Source: Bacteroidales bacterium UBA4070 (GTDB lineage Bacteria > Bacteroidota > Bacteroidia > Bacteroidales > VadinHA17). From it: a stretch of DNA of 64,000 bases. This document shows, one piece after another, positions 1 to 7,997 of this stretch. Within the stretch, counting starts at the first letter, position 1. Every line of letters starts with the position of its first letter. The notes beneath the pieces were generated by a model that did not search any database, had not been told where the DNA came from, and worked only from the letters and a program-made list of their open reading frames with translations. The translations under genes and the position numbers were made by a program. The stretch spans positions 70,369 to 134,368 of the forward strand of contig DFYY01000029.1 of the NCBI GenBank assembly GCA_002383485.1, read 5' to 3'.

Positions 1-183
1 GGTGACAAGGCGGTCACGACCCTCAACCTCCACCACACACATTCGGCATGCACCCGTCGGGGTGAACTCCTCCATCCGGCAAAGGGTAGGAATTATGATA
101 CCGTTACGATTGAGCGCTGAGAGGATGGTCTCACCCTTCTCCGCCCTGATGCTTTTGTTGTTTACTTCTATGGTGAACTGCAT
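1..183 (-). CDS. hydA: [FeFe]-hydrogenase catalytic subunit HydA, N-terminal fragment (cut by window edge)
   Basis: Only the first 61 codons are inside the window. They read as the N-terminal plant-type [2Fe-2S] ferredoxin domain shared by HydA and NuoG, including IIIPTLC, then the cluster-binding cysteines in TGACRMC. The ATG lies 3 bases after the hydB stop, so it is the last visible gene of a hydC-hydB-hydA operon. In trimeric group A3 enzymes HydA carries the H-cluster and makes or oxidises H2, coupled to NADH and ferredoxin through HydB and HydC. The H-cluster domain itself is not visible, so NuoG or a formate-dehydrogenase-type subunit with the same N-terminus cannot be excluded. HydA is preferred because of the HydB/HydC partners and the sensory hydrogenase next door. 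Confidence 0.8.
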   Translation of the reverse strand, partial: MQFTIEVNNKSIRAEKGETILSALNRNGIIIPTLCRMEEFTPTGACRMCVVEVEGRDRLVT

Positions 184-186
184 GAC

Positions 187-2136
187 TTATTTTACTGTAA
201 CAGCGCTGAACTTGCAAACATCATAACACACACCGCATCCGATACACTTGTCCTCAACGATGAAGAATGGCTGCAGCCTGGTGCCGTAGATGGCATTTAC
301 CGGGCATTTGGCAGCACAGACGGTGCATCCGGTGCATTTCTCCACATCAATACTGAATGTCCTCAGACCCCGGCACACGTTGGCACGGCAACGGCGGTCA
401 AAGATATGCTCCTCGAACTCCTCCCGGTAATTGGCCAGGGCGCTGATGAACGGATTGGGAGCTGTCTGGCCAAGCCCGCAGAGCGAAGTGTCCTTCATCA
501 CCGAAGCGATTGTCTCGAGTTGCATCACCCCCTTGAACCTCTCGAGGGTGGCATTGGAGTCCTCTGCGTGAGGTTTGCGTACCACGTTCTCAAGAATTTC
601 GAGCATGCGTCCGGTCCCCTCACGGCAGGGAATGCACTTGCCACAGCTCTCACGGTGTATAAACTCCATGTAGTATCTTACGAAATCTACGAGGCAGGTG
701 GTCTCGTCAATGATGATCAGCCCTCCCGATCCCATTCCGATGCCGTTCTCCCTCAGTACATCGAAGTCTACAGGTAGATCAAGATTCTTCTCTGTTATGA
801 ATGTGCCTGATGGTCCTCCTATCTGAAGAGTCTTGAACGCCTTTCCGTCCCTGATGCCGTCAGCGATGCCCTCGGCAATGGTTCTGAAGGTTGTTCCCAT
901 CTCCACCTCGATGAGGCCTGTATACCTGCCCCTGCCGCCGAGCGAGAAGAGTTTCGTGCCCTTGCTACCTTCGGTGCCCATGGAGCGGAACCATTCAGGT
1001 CCGTGGGACATGATCAGCGGCACGTTCATCAGGGTTTCAACGTTATTGATGACTGTCGGTTTTCCGTAGAGGCCGCTTGAGGTAGGGTACGGAGGCTTGA
1101 GTTCGGGCATGCCTCGCTTGCCCTCGAGCGATGCAATGAGTGCGGTCTCCTCGCCGCAGACAAAGGCGCCGGCTTCCTCACGTATCACTATGTCAAGGTT
1201 ATATCCGCTGGAGAGGATGTTATGCCCGGTAATTCCATACTCCGCGGCGGCAGCGAGCGCCTTGCGCAGCCTGGCAAGCGAATGCGGCGAGCCGGTCTTA
1301 AGATAGATTACAGCGTTGGAGGCACCAATTGCATAGGAGGCAATACATATACCCTCAATCAGCCTGTGAGGATCACCCTCCAGCACTGACCTGTCAGCAT
1401 AAGACCCGGGATCACTCTCCTTGGCGTTGCAGATGAGATACCTGTTGTCTGAGGCAGAATTAAGGGCATACTTCCATTTTAGCCCGGTAAGAAATCCGCC
1501 GCCACTGCGCCCGCGCAAACCGCTTCGCTCAATAATGTCACACACCTCCTCATGAGTGTAGTTTCGTATCGTCTTCAGAAATGACCTGTACCCCCCGCGG
1601 GCGATGAACTCCTCTATGCTCTCCGGGTCATAGCAGCCACAGTTGCTGAGAACCACCCTCTTCTGAAGTTTGAAAAAGGGCAAATTATCAATGAAAGGTA
1701 TCTCATGCCACGCCTCAAATCCGAGGTTTCCTGACTGTCCTACAAGATCTTCACCCGGCATATCATTATGGAAGACGCCGCTGAGTAGCGGCTCCACCTT
1801 ATCCTCTGTGATGTTTCTGAAGATGAGTTTGTTTTTCCCGGGCAGGTGAACACAGAGCATGGGTTCAAAAGCCGCTGGTCCGTGACAGCCTGTCATTACC
1901 ACCTGTCCCTTTATCCCCATCTCTTCAAGATAAAGCTTAGCGGCTGCCGCAGTGGCATTGGCGCCTGCAATTATTGCCCCGGATCCGGATGCCACATAAA
2001 TGACAGGTACCGAAGGCTTGTCACGCCGTACCCCGGCAAGCTTCGCGGAGGTATCAGCCGGAAGGGTGTCGGAGGAGTGCAGGAGAACCTCCCTGATGAG
2101 GAAATCCTTTATATCGTTATTTTTATTCTGTCTCAT
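187..2136 (-). CDS. hydB: NADH-binding, NuoF-like subunit HydB of a bifurcating/NADH-linked [FeFe]-hydrogenase
   Basis: A 649-residue flavoprotein subunit that binds NADH and FMN and passes electrons between NADH, ferredoxin and HydA. Domains in order: a thioredoxin-fold domain (about residues 40-120); the NuoF core with the FMN/NADH signature RGRSGGGFLTGLKW (207-220) and RSVLEGDPH; the N3 [4Fe-4S] site in SCGKCIPCREGT and TSLCGLG; and a C-terminal 2x[4Fe-4S] ferredoxin (CTGCTVCAAKCP and CIGCGVCYDVC). This domain set matches HydB rather than respiratory NuoF. Odd point: the N-terminal thioredoxin-like domain has lost its [2Fe-2S] ligands. The CxxGTGC position reads VASGSGA and only C84 of the second pair is left. 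The start codon overlaps the hydC stop (ATGA), so the two are translationally coupled. Confidence 0.92.
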   Translation of the reverse strand: MRQNKNNDIKDFLIREVLLHSSDTLPADTSAKLAGVRRDKPSVPVIYVASGSGAIIAGANATAAAAKLYLEEMGIKGQVVMTGCHGPAAFEPMLCVHLPGKNKLIFRNITEDKVEPLLSGVFHNDMPGEDLVGQSGNLGFEAWHEIPFIDNLPFFKLQKRVVLSNCGCYDPESIEEFIARGGYRSFLKTIRNYTHEEVCDIIERSGLRGRSGGGFLTGLKWKYALNSASDNRYLICNAKESDPGSYADRSVLEGDPHRLIEGICIASYAIGASNAVIYLKTGSPHSLARLRKALAAAAEYGITGHNILSSGYNLDIVIREEAGAFVCGEETALIASLEGKRGMPELKPPYPTSSGLYGKPTVINNVETLMNVPLIMSHGPEWFRSMGTEGSKGTKLFSLGGRGRYTGLIEVEMGTTFRTIAEGIADGIRDGKAFKTLQIGGPSGTFITEKNLDLPVDFDVLRENGIGMGSGGLIIIDETTCLVDFVRYYMEFIHRESCGKCIPCREGTGRMLEILENVVRKPHAEDSNATLERFKGVMQLETIASVMKDTSLCGLGQTAPNPFISALANYREEFEEHIFDRRCRANVCRGLRTFSIDVEKCTGCTVCAAKCPVNAIYGTRLQPFFIVEDKCIGCGVCYDVCKFSAVTVK

Positions 2137-2600
2137 TTCAGGTCAGCAAGCTCTTTCAGTTTTGTAATCAGTTCGGGGACATCTTCCTGGCGTACGTGAG
2201 TGTAATAATGCTCTCCGACACATATAACAGGTCCATCATTACACCCGCCCTGACATGCCGTCAGCTCGTAACTGAACCTGCCGTCACGTGTCGTCTGGCC
2301 AGGTTCAATGCCAAGCTGCTCCCTCACGGCTGTGACCACCGCCCCGCAACCGTTAATGAAACAGGTCGTACCATTGCATATCCGCATGTGCACCCGGCCC
2401 GCCGGAATGAACCTGAAACGGTCATAGAAAGTCGCCAGACCGTATATCTTGGTTGTAGACATGTGCAGAAACCTGCCAATAGTGATTATCGCATTCTCAG
2501 ACAGATATCCTTCCGCTTCCTGAACATCCTGCAGGATGGGTATGAGGTTTTCATGACTTCCCTCCCTGTAACGGTCCAGTATATCATCTATCTTGCTCAT
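2133..2600 (-). CDS. hydC: NuoE-like [2Fe-2S] thioredoxin-fold subunit HydC
   Basis: A 155-residue NuoE/HydC homologue. It has an N-terminal helical bundle (residues 1-75, with EAEGYLSENA and GLATFYDRFRF) and a thioredoxin-fold [2Fe-2S] domain. The four cysteines lie in CNGTTC and in TACQGGC followed by NDGP; these fit the C-x4-C / C-x3-C arrangement of the family. It is the first gene of the minus-strand hydC-hydB-hydA operon and overlaps hydB by 4 bases. About 160 bases separate its ATG from the divergent sensory-hydrogenase operon, so that interval should carry both promoters. Length is normal for the family. Confidence 0.92.
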   Translation of the reverse strand: MSKIDDILDRYREGSHENLIPILQDVQEAEGYLSENAIITIGRFLHMSTTKIYGLATFYDRFRFIPAGRVHMRICNGTTCFINGCGAVVTAVREQLGIEPGQTTRDGRFSYELTACQGGCNDGPVICVGEHYYTHVRQEDVPELITKLKELADLK

Positions 2601-2733
2601 TGTGAAATTAATCTGATTTTTCAGACCAATACAAAGCTACTTATTTTTATTGTTATTTCAAAAACAATGTTATTTTATTAACAAATAATAGCTGAATTTA
2701 GGTTTTGCGTAGTGTATGCGATCAAAAATGTTG

Positions 2734-2741
2734 TACTTTTG
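2734..2741 (+). promoter_or_regulatory. Putative Bacteroidota -7 element before the sensory hydrogenase operon
   Basis: TACTTTTG matches the Bacteroidota -7 consensus TAnnTTTG and lies 19 bases before the TTG start at 2761. No TTTG lies at the usual 19-21 base spacing upstream (the nearest is about 26 bases away), so this is a partial match and transcription may need an activator. The surrounding interval, 2601-2760, is A+T-rich and shared by two divergent operons. Confidence 0.35.
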
Positions 2742-2760
2742 AATGAGTATGAACTAAAGA

Positions 2761-3015
2761 TTGACTCTCTTGGGACAGTCGTACAACATTGAGATTTGCC
2801 TTGGAAGTTCCTGTTTTTCAAGAGGAAACAGGGAGGTAGTACAGGTATTGAGGGAATATCTCAGGAAAAATCATCTTGATGACAAGGTGGTGCTGAAAGG
2901 TGTCCGCTGCCTGAACCGTTGCAGTGAGGGTCCTTTTATAATTATCAATGGAAAGACATTTACCTGCATAGGTGTGCAGGACATTGAGAAGATTCTGGAG
3001 AAGGAACTGGTTTAA
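2761..3015 (+). CDS. Small thioredoxin-fold [2Fe-2S] ferredoxin
   Basis: An 84-residue stand-alone thioredoxin-like ferredoxin with the cysteine pattern CLGSSC near the N-terminus and CLNRCSEGP later, as in the C-terminal half of NuoE/HydC. The frame opens at TTG 2761 just after an in-frame stop at 2755-2757. No ATG is available before the first cysteine, so TTG (2761 or 2770) is the likely start. It lies 28 bases before the PAS hydrogenase and is probably co-transcribed with it. A small ferredoxin of this type commonly accompanies sensory/group C [FeFe]-hydrogenases. Transfer of electrons to or from that protein is inferred from context. Confidence 0.8.
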   Translation: MTLLGQSYNIEICLGSSCFSRGNREVVQVLREYLRKNHLDDKVVLKGVRCLNRCSEGPFIIINGKTFTCIGVQDIEKILEKELV

Positions 3016-3043
3016 TCCGGCATGAAAAAACAACGCATTTATT

Positions 3044-4921
3044 ATGAAAATTCCCGATCAGGTAATATACATAAATGAGGATAAGTGCCGCAACTCTTAC
3101 TCCTGTGTAAGGGCTTGCCCGGTTAATGCCATCGAAGTAAAGCCTGAAAGGGCTCACCCGGTTATCATAGCCGACAGGTGTATAGGGTGCGGGCTCTGTT
3201 TCCTCTCATGTTCACCCCGTGCTATTGAGTTCAGGGATTCAAAGAGCCAGGTCAGGACTCTGCTTCAGTCGGGCCGCCCCACTGCCGCCCTTATTGCTCC
3301 AAGCATAGCATCTGAATTTGATGACATAACCGACTACCGGAAATTTGTGGGCATGATCCGAAAGCTGGGCTTCACCTATGTACATGAGGTCTCCTTCGGG
3401 GTTGACCTGGTTGCATATGCCTACAAGAAGCTCTTTGAGGAGTCGAGCGGCAAGTATTACATCACCTCCAACTGTCCATCAATAGTGGAGATGGTTGAGA
3501 AGTATCATCCGAACCTGGTTCCCAACCTGGCGCCGCTGGTATCGCCAATGATTGCCGCGGCGATGGTGACACATGATCTCTACGGAAAAGAGGTCGTAAA
3601 CGTCTTCATAGGGCCATGCATTGACAGCAAGGCTGAGGCGGACCTGCACAGTGACAAAACCCTTGTGGAAGCGGTCCTGACCTTCATCGAGATACGTCAG
3701 CTCTTCGATGAGAATGGGATACAGGAGAAGACTGTCAAGATGGCCGAGTTTGATCCCCCCTACGGCAACTGGGGTGCTCTCTACCCCTACCCTGCAGGCA
3801 TTCTGCAGGCAGCAGGCATCAAGCGTGACCTGGTATCCAGTCACGTTATTACAGCATCCGGTGCCGAGGATGTAAAGGAGTCGATCAACGACTTCGATCA
3901 TCACATTGATACGATCAGGCATCATTTCAACCTCTTCTTCTGTCCCGGATGCATGCTGGGGCCGGGCATGATTCGTCATGACGAGCGTTTCAGGAGGCGG
4001 TCTCTCGTGAAACAGTATGCCGAGAAGCGTGTTGAGGCACTGGATAAGAAACAATGGCAGAAAGATATGGACCGATGGTCAAAACTTGATCTCACACGAA
4101 GTTTTACGGCCAATGACCAGCGGATCCCCGAGCCTTCGCCCGAAGCAATAACCGAGGTGTTGAAGATCATCGGCAAAGATCACCGCGCCGAGGAACTCAA
4201 CTGCAATGCATGCGGGTATGGCTCGTGCCGTGAGTTCGCTTCCACGGTCGCGAAAGGCCTTGCCGTTCCGGAGATGTGCCATACCTACAACCTGCGCAAC
4301 AAGCAGGAGTATATAGAGACCCTGAGGCAGACAAACAAAAAGCTCTCCGAGACCAAAAAAGCCCTTAAGGAATCCGAAGAGCAGGCCATGCGCGAGAAGG
4401 ATGCGGCACAGGATGCCTCCGATACAATGAACAGCATGCTCAACAAGCTGCCCAACGGTGTGGTCATCGTGGACAACGAGCTCAAGATCCTTCAGTCCAA
4501 TGAACGGTTCCTGGAAATCATCGGCGAAGATGCCAAGACAATAGCCGAGATAATCCCCGGCCTTCGCGGGGCCGACCTTAAAACACTCCTGCCGTTCAAC
4601 GTCTACAACATCTTCTCCTTCGTTTTACGTGAAAACGAATCAGTCATCAGTCGAGACGTGCAGCTCGAGGACCGCATGTTCAACATCTCCATCTTCCCGA
4701 TACGTCAGAACAGGATTGCAGGGGCAGTGATACGCGACCTCTTCTCGCCCGAGGTGCAGCGTGAGGAGGTGATCAACAGGGTCTCTGACGTCATCGACAA
4801 AAACCTGGAGATGGTTCAGAAGATCGGTTTCCTGCTGGGCGAGGGAGCCTCGGATACCGAGAAGATGCTGAACTCAATAGTTGAATCATTCCGTCAGAAG
4901 AAGAATGCACCGGGAAAATAA
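3044..4921 (+). CDS. Group C-type (putatively sensory) [FeFe]-hydrogenase with C-terminal Fe-S and PAS domains
   Basis: A 625-residue multidomain protein. Order: 2x[4Fe-4S] ferredoxin (residues 10-60; first motif C15, S18, C21, C25, second motif C46-C49-C52-C56); H-cluster domain (about 75-345); a second [4Fe-4S] module (C387, C390, C395, C412, in NCNACGYGSC); a coiled coil (420-465); and a PAS-like domain (465-575). All four H-cluster protein ligands are present: C144 (TSNC), C192 (GPC), and C300 and C303 (CPGC followed by MLGPGM, the form seen in group C enzymes). The proton-relay cysteine of TSCCP is Asn143, and the lysine normally three residues after the L2 cysteine reads Ser195. This argues for sensing rather than fast catalysis. 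No histidine-kinase domain is present; the downstream PP2C phosphatase is the likely output. Known relatives are called HydS. Confidence 0.88.
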   Translation: MKIPDQVIYINEDKCRNSYSCVRACPVNAIEVKPERAHPVIIADRCIGCGLCFLSCSPRAIEFRDSKSQVRTLLQSGRPTAALIAPSIASEFDDITDYRKFVGMIRKLGFTYVHEVSFGVDLVAYAYKKLFEESSGKYYITSNCPSIVEMVEKYHPNLVPNLAPLVSPMIAAAMVTHDLYGKEVVNVFIGPCIDSKAEADLHSDKTLVEAVLTFIEIRQLFDENGIQEKTVKMAEFDPPYGNWGALYPYPAGILQAAGIKRDLVSSHVITASGAEDVKESINDFDHHIDTIRHHFNLFFCPGCMLGPGMIRHDERFRRRSLVKQYAEKRVEALDKKQWQKDMDRWSKLDLTRSFTANDQRIPEPSPEAITEVLKIIGKDHRAEELNCNACGYGSCREFASTVAKGLAVPEMCHTYNLRNKQEYIETLRQTNKKLSETKKALKESEEQAMREKDAAQDASDTMNSMLNKLPNGVVIVDNELKILQSNERFLEIIGEDAKTIAEIIPGLRGADLKTLLPFNVYNIFSFVLRENESVISRDVQLEDRMFNISIFPIRQNRIAGAVIRDLFSPEVQREEVINRVSDVIDKNLEMVQKIGFLLGEGASDTEKMLNSIVESFRQKKNAPGK

Positions 4922-4934
4922 TCCTTCGGAAGGG

Positions 4935-6119
4935 ATGGAGAGAGAGTTCTTCATAGAGGTCAACAGCCAGCAGCGGAACCATCACGGTGAGCGCATCTGC
5001 GGTGATGTCTTCCTCTCAGAGAATGTGCGTGAGGAGAACCGTATCATCACCGTTTTGTCTGACGGCATGGGGCACGGAGTCAAGGCCAACATACTGGCTA
5101 CACTCACATCAACCATGGCCCTCAACTTTACAAAGGAGCACAAGGAGCCGGACCGCATTGCAGAGATAATCATGAACACCCTGCCGGTCTGCTCGGAAAG
5201 GAAAATCAGCTATGCTACCTTTTCCATTGTTGACCTTGAAAGTGACGGACGTGCGAATATCCTCGAATATGACAACCCCCGGTGCATAATTCTCAAGGGT
5301 AATCAGCCCTTCGAGCCCGGATGGCGCGATGTGGTGCTCGACAAGGGGAAGAACGCAGGCAAAAGGCTGCACAAATGCACCTTTTATCCCGAGAAGGAGG
5401 ATCGTATAATCCTCCTCTCCGACGGCGTGGCGCAGAGCGGAATGGGATCGGCAGCATGGCCGCTTGGGTGGGAGCGTGACAATGTGCAGCAATATGCTCT
5501 TTCACTGGTCGCGAACGAGCCCTCCATCTCCGCCTCGGTGTTGGCCGGGAAGATTGTCAACATGGCCTACAAGCATGACAATTACGAGGCAAAGGATGAC
5601 ATCTCATGCGCGATTCTCTATTTCAGGGAACCGCGCAAGCTGCTCATATGCTCCGGCCCGCCCTATGATGAGGAGAAGGATAGGGAACTTGCTTCAATGG
5701 TCAGCGGTTACAACGGCAAGGTAATCCTTTGCGGAGGCACCACGGCCGATATAGTTGCCCGCGAGCTGAAGCGCAAGATAGTTGATGAACTTATTTTTGA
5801 AGACCCCGACCTGCCTCCGGAAAGTTTCATGGAGGGTATTGACCTGGTCACCGAGGGAATACTGACTCTACAGAAGGTCAATGAGTTGCTGAAGGGATAC
5901 AAGAGCAGCGTCAAGCTGGGCAAGGGACCGGCTGACAAGATAGTCAGGCTGATTATGGAGAGCGACGAGATAAATTTTATTGTAGGCACACGCATCAATG
6001 TTGCTCATCAGGATCCCACCCTGCCGGTAGACCTCGAGATACGCCGCACCGTGGTAAAGCGCATCGCCCGCCTCCTGGAGGACAAGTGGCTGAAGCAGGT
6101 AAGCATTGATTATATCTGA
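4935..6119 (+). CDS. SpoIIE-family PP2C serine phosphatase of the H2-sensing operon
   Basis: A 394-residue PP2C-type protein with the metal-binding signature VLSDGMGHG near residue 43 and a second conserved block, RIILLSDGVAQ. The PP2C domain fills roughly residues 1-240. The C-terminal 150 residues, beginning near LLICSGPPYDEE, form an additional domain with no clear motif. An earlier in-frame TTG at 4881 would place the start inside the preceding gene; the ATG at 4935, preceded by GGAAGGG, is a better start and gives a 13-base gap. Placement directly after a group C [FeFe]-hydrogenase is a recurrent arrangement in fermentative bacteria. The phosphatase probably relays H2 or redox state to an unidentified phosphoprotein. 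The substrate is unknown; a DUF1987 (SiaC-like) candidate lies at 12494-12883. Confidence 0.85.
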   Translation: MEREFFIEVNSQQRNHHGERICGDVFLSENVREENRIITVLSDGMGHGVKANILATLTSTMALNFTKEHKEPDRIAEIIMNTLPVCSERKISYATFSIVDLESDGRANILEYDNPRCIILKGNQPFEPGWRDVVLDKGKNAGKRLHKCTFYPEKEDRIILLSDGVAQSGMGSAAWPLGWERDNVQQYALSLVANEPSISASVLAGKIVNMAYKHDNYEAKDDISCAILYFREPRKLLICSGPPYDEEKDRELASMVSGYNGKVILCGGTTADIVARELKRKIVDELIFEDPDLPPESFMEGIDLVTEGILTLQKVNELLKGYKSSVKLGKGPADKIVRLIMESDEINFIVGTRINVAHQDPTLPVDLEIRRTVVKRIARLLEDKWLKQVSIDYI

Positions 6120-6132
6120 TAATTATACAATT

Positions 6133-6167
6133 GCGAGTTGCGATGTGCGATGTGCGATGTGCGAATT
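6133..6167. repeat. Short tandem repeat, 7-base unit
   Basis: Three exact copies of GCGATGT (6140-6160) flanked by partial units GCGAGTT (6133) and GCGA (6161). It lies just after the phosphatase stop in the non-coding stretch 6120-6280, which otherwise shows no gene. Confidence 0.8.
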
Positions 6168-6259
6168 GACGAACAATCCGGAATTGCAGACGCAGGATCA
6201 CCTATTATCACGATGGTCATAGACCATCAAGAATTGTAAATCAGCATAATAGAACCCTT

Positions 6260-6278
6260 GATTCGAAAATCGCAAATT
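6260..6278. repeat. Dispersed intergenic repeat, copy 1
   Basis: The string ATTCGAAAATCGCAAAT here recurs with small changes at 10306-10348 and, as a shorter form, near 12481. All copies sit between genes. Confidence 0.55.
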
Positions 6279-6280
6279 TT

Positions 6281-6703
6281 TCATCCCGCATGATGCTGCT
6301 TCGCAACAGTGTAAAGAAATGACATCACCTCAGGCAACGACATGCTGCGCGGCCTCCTCCTGAAAACCCTGACACCTTCTATCTCATCTGTGTCAGTCAG
6401 TTCACCCAGCGTCTGTACATCCGCAAGGAATAGTCTGCCATACTGTTTCCCTTTACCTGCATCAACAAAATAATATGCAACCGGCTCCATCACAAAATCG
6501 AGAGCTCCCGTCTCCTCCGTCAGCTCACGCGCCGCCGCTTCAACACTCCCCTCTCCTTCATCAGGGTGGCCGGCAGCCATCTCCCATCCTCCCCGCCTGC
6601 GGTGCTTTACAAATAGCCAGCCTCCGTCATGGCGTGCTGCTATGACTACATACGACAGCCTCGCCGGAATAATGTTGCCAGGAATAATCTCAACCGTGAC
6701 CAT
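6281..6703 (-). CDS. Nudix hydrolase
   Basis: A 140-residue protein with a perfect Nudix box: G at the start of GHPDEGE, then REL and TEETGA, fitting G-x5-E-x7-RE-U-x-EE-x-G-U. Such enzymes cleave nucleoside diphosphates linked to another moiety, such as oxidised nucleotides, ADP-ribose or diadenosine polyphosphates. The substrate cannot be told from the sequence. The open frame extends to 6769, but that start would overlap the divergent gene at 6753; the ATG at 6701-6703 begins just where Nudix homology starts (VTVEIIPG) and is preferred. Confidence 0.88.
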   Translation of the reverse strand: MVTVEIIPGNIIPARLSYVVIAARHDGGWLFVKHRRRGGWEMAAGHPDEGEGSVEAAARELTEETGALDFVMEPVAYYFVDAGKGKQYGRLFLADVQTLGELTDTDEIEGVRVFRRRPRSMSLPEVMSFLYTVAKQHHAG

Positions 6704-6752
6704 ACCACAAAAATAAGTCAAATAGTATGTCCGGACCACTATATCCACAATA

Positions 6753-7955
6753 ATGTTATTTTTGTCCAAAAGTAAAAGGGTGCTGCTTTACCTCATACTC
6801 TTGATTGCAGACCTGTTTCTGTGGTTTATCATCCTGAAGGAGATAAAAGGAAGAAACAGGATTCTGAGAGCTTCGGCGCTGGTGCTCAAGAGTGCTGTCT
6901 CTTTCCTGTTCCTGTTTCTGTTCTTCAGGATTGTACTTTATCGCGGCGAATTTGCTGATCCGGCCAACGCCTTCAGGCAGATACAGATGGGAACAATGGC
7001 TGTACTGCTTGTTGCTGCCTCAACCACCTGCCTTGCTGTGACTCTTCTCATACGGCTGGTTTCCCTTCTGAGAAAAAGGAAACCTGGCACTACCGGCCTT
7101 GCCAATACACTGATCTTTATCCTGTTGACACTGTTCGTGGCCGACGGCTACTTCCGGCAGAGACTGGATATTAAAACCGTCCGGCAGACGGTGAACATGG
7201 CTGGCCTCGATCCGGCACTGGACGGCTTGAAGATTGCCCTCATTGCCGATATACACCTCTCCTCATGGCACAACAACTATGACAGGCTTGACATGGCCAT
7301 GCAGTCGGTCAGTGATGAGGATCCTGACCTGATCCTTAATACTGGCGATTTTATCACTTACGGATGGCAGGAATTCGGTAAGAGCGACACGATTCTGCGC
7401 AAGGCGAAGGCATTGGCAGGAGCCTTTGCAGTTGAAGGCAATCACGATGACGGCACCTATTACCCGGGATATGAAAAGGGGTACGGTGCAGAATGCCACA
7501 GGATGGTAAGGCTCAATATAGAATCTTCCGGTTACACCCTGCTGAGAGATTCAGCAGCAGTCATCAGTCACCGGGGAAAAAATATTGCAATTGCAGGAGT
7601 AACCACTCACGGTCATCGGCTTGATATGAATTACGGGAATTTTGAAAGGGTCCTTTCTCCGTTACCTGACAGTCTTTTTACAATTCTTTTGATTCATGAT
7701 CCTGCAGGCTGGCTTATATCATCCGTTGCAGGGGGTCTGCCTGACCTTACCGTTGCAGGTCACACACACGGCTTTCAGGCTGGTCTGCCGGGAAGAGGAT
7801 GGTCTCCGTCTGCCTTGATCCACGAGCAATGGAGAGGGTTGTATGAGTTTCGCGGCAGCCACCTCTACGTCTCCAGCGGCCTGGGCACCATGGGTATGGC
7901 CGCCCGGTTCTTCATGCCGCCTGAGATTGTTATCCTGACAATAACAACGGATTGA
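6753..7955 (+). CDS. Membrane-anchored metallophosphoesterase (YaeI-like)
   Basis: A 400-residue protein. The first 145 residues hold about four hydrophobic segments (near 10-28, 45-65, 80-105 and 117-133). The rest is a calcineurin-like phosphoesterase domain with the metal-binding motifs in order: ADIHLSS, NTGDF, EGNHDD, LLIHDP and AGHTHG. All metal ligands are present. Relatives include YaeI-type phosphodiesterases of envelope lipids, but no specific substrate can be assigned. The ATG at 6753 faces away from the Nudix gene with about 50 bases between starts. Confidence 0.88.
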   Translation: MLFLSKSKRVLLYLILLIADLFLWFIILKEIKGRNRILRASALVLKSAVSFLFLFLFFRIVLYRGEFADPANAFRQIQMGTMAVLLVAASTTCLAVTLLIRLVSLLRKRKPGTTGLANTLIFILLTLFVADGYFRQRLDIKTVRQTVNMAGLDPALDGLKIALIADIHLSSWHNNYDRLDMAMQSVSDEDPDLILNTGDFITYGWQEFGKSDTILRKAKALAGAFAVEGNHDDGTYYPGYEKGYGAECHRMVRLNIESSGYTLLRDSAAVISHRGKNIAIAGVTTHGHRLDMNYGNFERVLSPLPDSLFTILLIHDPAGWLISSVAGGLPDLTVAGHTHGFQAGLPGRGWSPSALIHEQWRGLYEFRGSHLYVSSGLGTMGMAARFFMPPEIVILTITTD

Positions 7956-7997
7956 GCATTTCCTTAATTTTACCTTTTCTTAAATACTGTTTTACAC

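Noticed and set aside
4881..4934. Longer N-terminus for the SpoIIE phosphatase starting at TTG 4881
   Set aside because: It would overlap the hydrogenase gene by 41 bases, and the added residues look like a shadow; the ATG at 4935 has a ribosome site.
6133..6167. Possible CRISPR array
   Set aside because: Units are 7 bases with no spacers, and no cas genes are present.
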